From: a virus
Direction: 5' to 3' (one strand)
IMG/VR virus record: IMGVR_UViG_3300031576_000199
Coordinates: 1-35,226 of that record
Length of the DNA stretch: 35,226 bases
The notes beneath the pieces were generated by a model. It was not told where the DNA came from and did not search any database. It saw nothing but the letters and a program-made list of their open reading frames with translations. Every line of letters begins with the position of its first letter. Within the stretch, counting starts at the first letter, position 1. The position numbers were made by a program, and so were the translations under genes. Shown piece by piece: positions 31,301-35,226 of this stretch.

Positions 31301-31445
31301 ACTCGAGGAACTGCGCGCCCGGATCGCCGCCGCGATCGACGTCCTTGAGAAATCGCCGAACGACACCGGACTCCTGGCGGCCCTGCTGATACTCAAGCGC
31401 AAGCCTCCAACGAATCGCGGGCTGTGCTTTACGCCGTTGTATTGA
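31284..31445 (+). CDS. 53-residue micro-protein
   Basis: ATG 31284 lies within the preceding gene after GAGGATGAGG; TGA is at 31443-31445. It reads MDLNVELEELRARIAAAIDV then LEKSPNDTGLLAALLILKRK and a short tail: two amphipathic helices. No family recognised. Confidence 0.55.
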   Translation: MDLNVELEELRARIAAAIDVLEKSPNDTGLLAALLILKRKPPTNRGLCFTPLY

Positions 31446-31447
31446 AA

Positions 31448-31579
31448 ATGAGCGAACAGGAAATCCAACTCGTGAACGAGCTTCTGCTGGGGGCCACGCC
31501 GCCGACACGCGAATTCCTGGAGCGCGCGAAGGCGTGCGTAAAGATAGAAGTTTTCGACGCCTGGCAGGATGCCGCATGA
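31448..31579 (+). CDS. 43-residue micro-protein upstream of the nuclease
   Basis: ATG 31448 to TGA 31577-31579. It begins MSEQEIQLVNELLLGATPPT and ends FDAWQDAA; the sequence looks helical and soluble. It shares an ATGA overlap with the nuclease gene, so it is at least a coupling leader for it. No family recognised. Confidence 0.55.
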   Translation: MSEQEIQLVNELLLGATPPTREFLERAKACVKIEVFDAWQDAA

Positions 31580-32475
31580 GCGAAAAGTTTCAATGGCATA
31601 CCAGCGCCCTCCTAATGAACGAGGGTTGCGGAGAGCAGTTCCGGCGCCGGTACTTGGAAGGCGAGCGGCTTCTGCCTGGCGTGGCGGCCACGGTCGGGAC
31701 GGCGGTAGATCGGACGGTCCATGCCGATCTTGCTGAAAAGATGGCCGGCCGCGAGTTGCTGGACGACTTGGCGGTGGCGGATCTCGCGTTCGAGAACCTG
31801 GCCGGCGCTTGGGACAAGTACGGCGTGACCCTGGCGGCCGAGGATGCGATCGCGGGCCCGGCGAAGGTGAAAGGCGCGGCGATCGACAAGAGCATCCGCC
31901 TCGCGCAACTCCATCACCGGCGGGTGGCGCCGACGGTCATGCCGACGCACCTGCATCAGAAATTCGTGCTCGACTTCAATGGCTACGACTTCCAGCTCGC
32001 CGGCGAGATCGACATCAGGGAAGTGGACACGATCCGGGACGTGAAAACTGCCGGGAAGTCTCCCGATGCGGGTGCCGCGGAGCGGTCGCTCCAGCTCGAC
32101 GCCTACGCGTTGGCGGTGCAGGCGGAGACAGGGCATCCGCCGCGGCGGGGCGTGCTCGACTTCCTGGTCGACACGAAGCTACTCCAGGTCGTGCAGCCGG
32201 AGCGGAGCTTCGAGAAGGCGGACTTCGGGCCGTTCCTGGCGCGCTTGCAAGTGGCGGAAAAGGCCCGGCAGAAAGGCGTGTTTGTTCCGGCGCGACCGGA
32301 CGATGGGGCTGGCCGCGTGAATTGGCGCTGCACGCCGAAATGGTGCGGTTACTTCCAGACCTGCCGGTACGCGCTGCGGCCGGTGTCGATTTCGCTGGTG
32401 AACATCGAGACGGCGCCGGTGGTGGACCTGACGAAAGCGCTGGAAGCGCCCGACGCAGAACCGTGGCGTGCATGA
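31576..32475 (+). CDS. Cas4/RecB-like PD-(D/E)XK nuclease with iron-sulfur cysteines
   Basis: The start is ATG 31576 (MSEKFQWHTSALLMNEGCGE), coupled to the micro-gene. The 299-residue protein shows the nuclease core: GEID (residues 143-146), IRDVKT (153-158, with D155 and K157) and SLQLDAYALAV (Q173, Y177). Four cysteines, C18 near the N-terminus and C252-x4-C257-x5-C263 at the C-terminus, match the cluster-holding layout of Cas4 and AddB-type nucleases. The family resects DNA ends with 5'-3' or 3'-5' polarity, and phages use it for recombination. It is followed by an exonuclease and a probable recombinase, so a phage recombination module is likely. Confidence 0.85.
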   Translation: MSEKFQWHTSALLMNEGCGEQFRRRYLEGERLLPGVAATVGTAVDRTVHADLAEKMAGRELLDDLAVADLAFENLAGAWDKYGVTLAAEDAIAGPAKVKGAAIDKSIRLAQLHHRRVAPTVMPTHLHQKFVLDFNGYDFQLAGEIDIREVDTIRDVKTAGKSPDAGAAERSLQLDAYALAVQAETGHPPRRGVLDFLVDTKLLQVVQPERSFEKADFGPFLARLQVAEKARQKGVFVPARPDDGAGRVNWRCTPKWCGYFQTCRYALRPVSISLVNIETAPVVDLTKALEAPDAEPWRA

Positions 32476-33098
32476 CGACTATCTTTTTTGATCTGGAAAC
32501 CGGGGGGCTCGAGGCTCTCGACCCCGACATCCAACTCGCGGCCGTGGCGGTCAACGATCAGTGGAAAGAACTCGACTCCTTTGAGGCCAAGATTCAGTTC
32601 AACGAGTCCGAGGCGAATCCCGAAGCGCTGGCACTGAATCACTACGACCCAGTGGCATGGAAGGCAGAGGCGAGACCACCGCCGGAAGTGCTGTGGAAGT
32701 TCGCGCGGTTTCTCGAACCGTACCGCTCACTGGAATTGATCTCGAAGGCTAAGGGCATTTCCTATCTGGTGGCTCGGCTGGCCGGGCACTGCGTCTCGAC
32801 GTTCGACGGCCCACGTCTCTGGCGGCTCGCTCGGGAACACACGATTTTCCTAGCGGCGCATCCGCAGATGAAGGACACCCTGCAACTCGCGCTCTGGTGG
32901 CGAGATGGTCGATGGTTTCGGGATGGCGCGCCCGAGAATTTGAAACTGGCGACCCTGTGCAAGTGGTTCGAGATCCCGCTACCGGAAGCGCACGATGCGC
33001 TGGCGGATGTGCGGGCGAGCGTGGCGTTGGCGAAGTCGTTGAACCAACATTTCCTGGGCTGGAAAGAGGAGGAAGATGATGGCGCAAGACCGAGTTGA
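32472..33098 (+). CDS. DnaQ-like 3'-5' exonuclease (DEDDh)
   Basis: The start is ATG 32472, overlapping the nuclease stop (ATGA). The 208-residue protein has Exo I FFDLETGGLE (D7, E9), Exo II GHCVSTFDGPRL (D112) and Exo III PEAHDALADVRAS (H174, D179). These are the five ligand/catalytic positions of the DEDDh exonuclease superfamily. Typical substrates are single-stranded DNA or RNA ends. It may trim 3' ends or remove mismatches for the recombination module; proofreading cannot be excluded. Confidence 0.85.
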   Translation: MTTIFFDLETGGLEALDPDIQLAAVAVNDQWKELDSFEAKIQFNESEANPEALALNHYDPVAWKAEARPPPEVLWKFARFLEPYRSLELISKAKGISYLVARLAGHCVSTFDGPRLWRLAREHTIFLAAHPQMKDTLQLALWWRDGRWFRDGAPENLKLATLCKWFEIPLPEAHDALADVRASVALAKSLNQHFLGWKEEEDDGARPS

Positions 33099-33981
33099 AG
33101 AAACTGGCGTTTCGACGATCACGGGACACGGCGGCGAGATCCAGGCGGCGAGCATGTCGGCGGCCGCGGCACGGGAAATCGAGGTTCGGGTGACGCTGGC
33201 GAAGCGGTTTCTGCGCGTCGAGGATCAGTGTTTCCAGAAGGTCTCGGTGGCGCTGGCCCGGCCGGAGTTCGCGGCGCTCGCGTACTACGAAATGCCGGCG
33301 TTCGGAAAGAAAGGCAAGCCGGTGCCGGTGCGGTCGGTCCACCTGGCACGCGAGATGATGCGGTGCTGGACGAACCTCGCCTCCGGGCTGATCCTGGTGG
33401 CGGAGGATGAGAGTTCAGCGACGGTGCGCGGGTTCTGTTGGGACATGGAGACGAACACCTACCGTTTCGAGGACGTTGGGGTCCCCAGGCTGGTGCAGAA
33501 GCGGCAGTACGACAACGAGGGGAACCACACCGGAACAATTTGGGTCAAGGCCGACGCGAACGATTTCCGCCGGCTGTGCGCGAACCTGGGCGGGCGGGCT
33601 GAGCGCAACTCCATTTTCAGAACGATTGGTGCCCAGTACGTCGAGGCCGCCGTAGAGCTGGCGAAGGCGACGCAGATCCAAGCCGTCAAAGGCAATCTGT
33701 CGAAAGCCGTCAAGGGGTTGCTGCTGGCCTACGAGCGTATCGGGATTTTCGTGGGCCAGATCGAGCAGTACATCGGCTGCAAGATCAGCGAGGCGACGGC
33801 CGAGCAAATCGCGGAGCTCGAGGGCATCGGCCGGGCGATCAAGACCGGCGAGGCCCGCTGGTCGGACTACCAGACGAAACCGGCAAATGAGATCGTGGAG
33901 ACGATCGACCCCGCGACAATCACGCGGAGCGCGGACGAGAACCGTGGGCATGATGCGGCGAGGGCCGAGGAGGCGCGATGA
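33076..33981 (+). CDS. putative phage recombination (annealing) protein
   Basis: The 301-residue protein starts MMAQDRVEETGVSTITGHGG; GAGGAGGAAG before the ATG pair is a strong site, and the gene overlaps the exonuclease by 23 bases. It contains REIEVRVTLAKRFLRVEDQC, FAALAYYEMPAFGKKGKPVP then RSVHLAREMMRCWTNLASGL, TVRGFCWDMETNTYRFEDVG and DANDFRRLCANLGGRAERNS. This is a family I associate with phage genomes, with AKRFPR- and AYDLE/AWDLE-type blocks, beside exonuclease genes. An annealing or recombination-mediator role is inferred from that neighbourhood; no catalytic motif shows it. Confidence 0.6.
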   Translation: MMAQDRVEETGVSTITGHGGEIQAASMSAAAAREIEVRVTLAKRFLRVEDQCFQKVSVALARPEFAALAYYEMPAFGKKGKPVPVRSVHLAREMMRCWTNLASGLILVAEDESSATVRGFCWDMETNTYRFEDVGVPRLVQKRQYDNEGNHTGTIWVKADANDFRRLCANLGGRAERNSIFRTIGAQYVEAAVELAKATQIQAVKGNLSKAVKGLLLAYERIGIFVGQIEQYIGCKISEATAEQIAELEGIGRAIKTGEARWSDYQTKPANEIVETIDPATITRSADENRGHDAARAEEAR

Positions 33982-34031
33982 CCGAACAGGAGGTGCACGG
34001 TAAGGAGATACGCCAGATGATCGGAGGATGA
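33978..34031 (+). CDS. 17-residue ORF, doubtful
   Basis: An ATGA-coupled frame gives MTEQEVHGKEIRQMIGG and stops at TGA 34029-34031. It is too short to judge; the coupling is the only support. It may be a broken start of a former gene, since the stop falls just at the foot of a strong hairpin. Confidence 0.25.
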   Translation: MTEQEVHGKEIRQMIGG

Positions 34032-34092
34032 ATCCAGCCCGGCCATTGCGGCCGCTGATCACGAACGGTTGACCGGCGGCCCGGGTTGGATT
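34031..34092 (+). other. 12-bp stem hairpin after the recombination genes
   Basis: AATCCAGCCCGG (34031-34042) pairs with CCGGGTTGGATT (34081-34092), with one G-T wobble. The 38-base loop itself contains GCGGCCGC. No T run follows. It separates the recombination operon from two unknown genes and may end, protect or process the transcript. Confidence 0.55.
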
Positions 34093-34121
34093 GATTCTCT
34101 GATCTGAAAGGAAGCACCACA

Positions 34122-34313
34122 ATGGCCGTTCGGCAGATAGACACAACGAATTACTTTGGAGTCTCCGTCGTCTGGCCTGACGGCATTATGATTATGATTG
34201 TACCAGGGCATATGACGAAGGCCGCGGCTCTGGGGTTAGCGGCTTGGCTAGTCGCTCTGGCCGACGATGACAACCAGTTCCCGGCAATTCTGGAAGCAGT
34301 ACGGAACACCTGA
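34122..34313 (+). CDS. 63-residue unknown protein
   Basis: ATG 34122 follows CTGAAAGGAAGCACCACA. The product (MAVRQIDTTNYFGVSVVWPD, GIMIMIVPGHMTKAAALGLA, ending PAILEAVRNT) looks like a small alpha-beta protein with a hydrophobic strand, and is not clearly a membrane protein. No family recognised. The upstream leader is nearly repeated before the next gene. Confidence 0.55.
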   Translation: MAVRQIDTTNYFGVSVVWPDGIMIMIVPGHMTKAAALGLAAWLVALADDDNQFPAILEAVRNT

Positions 34314-34328
34314 AAGGAGCAGCACCAA

Positions 34329-34970
34329 ATGGCACTTGCACCGCGTAGCGCCGTACCCGAATCATGGATGGCCGAGAATGGTGGCCCCTGGCATCTAGCG
34401 CCACCACATCTCGGTGGGCAGCGCCACTACTTCTCGCCGCTGTTTTCCTACCGACCAACCGAGGCCGACTTCGCGGCCCGCGTTAACGCAACCCCGCCGC
34501 CCCCGCCTCCACCCGATGGCCCGCCGGAGTTTGTTGCGCTGTACGGACCGCGCCCGAAGGCGCAGGACTACCCGCTAATTGCCGACTTCTTTCGGGAACT
34601 GGCCGACTGGGAAAACGCTCTACGGGATTTCACGCCGACAACCGAGCCGCCGCCGGTGTGGTGGGTCTTCCAAAACGCCCAGACCTGCTGGCGGTACGGC
34701 ATGGGAACACCAGTGTTGTTCAAGACGGCGATCTACGGCTGGACGGCCCGGTTCGCCGCACTGACGCGCAAGGTTCCCGGCATCACCTACTACGACGTAC
34801 CAGCCTACTACGTCATGTCCTCGGCGGGCAACGTCGTGTCGGGCTACCAGATCAACATGAGCCTGGCTGGTCTCGACCCGACCGACAACGGGACGTGGCC
34901 GAGGCATCCATGGGTCCCGCCGCAGCTCTGGCCGGACGGGGTAGAGACCGAGCAGCAGCACGGGGCGTAG
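34329..34970 (+). CDS. 213-residue unknown protein with Pro-rich stretch
   Basis: Starts MALAPRSAVPESWMAENGGP and includes a run of seven prolines (about residues 57-63). It then has a Trp/Tyr-rich region (PPVWWVFQNAQTCWRYGMGT; GITYYDVPAYYVMSS) and a Trp-rich end (GTWPRHPWVPPQLWPDG). The high Trp content is striking. No signal peptide and no recognised family. CTGAAAGGAGCAGCACCAA precedes the ATG. Confidence 0.65.
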   Translation: MALAPRSAVPESWMAENGGPWHLAPPHLGGQRHYFSPLFSYRPTEADFAARVNATPPPPPPPDGPPEFVALYGPRPKAQDYPLIADFFRELADWENALRDFTPTTEPPPVWWVFQNAQTCWRYGMGTPVLFKTAIYGWTARFAALTRKVPGITYYDVPAYYVMSSAGNVVSGYQINMSLAGLDPTDNGTWPRHPWVPPQLWPDGVETEQQHGA

Positions 34971-34971
34971 A

Positions 34972-35060
34972 ATGACTGTGACCGAAGCTGAGTCCTGGCG
35001 GGCTTCGACTGGGCGATAGAGGCGGAGCGGTGGAAGGTCACTTGTGGACCGGGGGGATGA
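34972..35060 (+). pseudogene. short ORF pair, possibly a frameshifted micro-gene
   Basis: ATG 34972 reads MTVTEAESWRASTGR and stops at TAG 35017. In the -1 frame the sequence continues LAGFDWAIEAERWKVTCGPG to TGA 35058-35060, just before the next ATG. Together they resemble one small protein of about 28 residues broken by a frameshift. Sequencing error or real decay are both possible; evidence is thin. Confidence 0.2.
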
Positions 35061-35061
35061 G

Positions 35062-35226
35062 ATGGCGACCAGCGAAGTGAAATGGTACAGAAGGAATTTA
35101 GCCGTGAGTGAGGTTAGACAGAAAGGCATCCGGCTTCCCTTGTCCTGGGTCCTGATAGCTTTGGTCCTCCTCTTAGCTTGGAAACTCACCGCCCAGACCA
35201 CCGCCACCTTCACGCCGCAACGCGCC
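35062..35226 (+). CDS. exported or membrane protein, 5' part only
   Basis: The frame runs off the right edge (55 codons visible). ATG 35062 follows GGGGGGATGAG; GTG 35104, after AAGGAATTTAGCC, is an alternative start that gives a more usual signal peptide. A hydrophobic segment (LPLSWVLIALVLLLAWKLTA) ends in an LTA-Gln junction like those of the late exported proteins. Function unknown. Confidence 0.55.
   Translation, partial: MATSEVKWYRRNLAVSEVRQKGIRLPLSWVLIALVLLLAWKLTAQTTATFTPQRA

Noticed and set aside
1-35226. tRNA genes, CRISPR arrays, IS elements, integrase, attachment sites
   Set aside because: I scanned for cloverleaf-like sequences, regularly spaced repeats, transposase or integrase motifs and long terminal repeats, and found none that I could support.

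Overview
This window is a contiguous piece of a tailed double-stranded DNA phage or prophage with a lambda-like (siphovirus-type) gene order. Every gene I can support is on the + strand, and most are coupled by ATGA or TGATG overlaps. The DNA is GC-rich with strong G/C at third codon positions. Secreted products often carry an Ala-Gln signal-peptidase junction, and one has cohesin-like and Ig-like sequence of a kind I associate with Acidobacteriota such as Solibacter. A soil acidobacterial host is therefore my best guess, but it is inference. No integrase, tRNA, rRNA, insertion sequence or CRISPR array was found, so prophage and free phage cannot be told apart.

Layout. (1) 1-1880: the end of an upstream gene, a disrupted small ORF, a DUF3800 accessory gene (389-1198), a doubtful ORF and a short remnant of a DNA methyltransferase. 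(2) 1883-8786: DNA packaging and head genes. These are terminase small and large subunits, a gpW-like protein, the portal, a prohead protease fused to the major capsid protein (with a strong internal start for the capsid part), a DUF2190 decoration protein and a gpFII-like connector. (3) 8816-12423: a small Cys-rich exported protein, a P5-like wall-hydrolase candidate, neck and tail-terminator proteins, the tail tube, and a tail assembly chaperone pair joined by a -1 frameshift signal (GGGAAAC plus hairpin). (4) 12420-20085: an unusual 7.7-kb island placed where lambda goes straight from chaperone to tape measure. It holds a 1392-residue fibre-like protein with a signal peptide, three more exported proteins, a 25-residue FDE-repeat peptide, a regulator made of two tandem LuxR helix-turn-helix units, and three small membrane proteins. 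(5) 20093-30370: tape measure, distal tail proteins (one a 1321-residue fusion covering roughly gpM, gpL and gpJ roles), a second fibre-like protein with a signal peptide and two unknown proteins. (6) 30583-35226: a consensus-like promoter with a perfect 20-bp palindromic operator opens the early region. It contains micro-genes, a Cro/YdaS-like regulator, a Cas4/RecB-like nuclease, a DnaQ-like exonuclease, a putative recombination protein and unknown genes, ending in a partial exported protein.

The head and tail genes form an ordinary assembly line. What is unusual is the repeated insertion of Sec-signal-bearing, cysteine-paired, fibre-like or sugar-binding-like proteins and a two-HTH regulator into the late operon. 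The simplest reading is that this element encodes a set of host-surface or periplasmic proteins expressed together with its virion genes. That idea needs experimental or comparative support.
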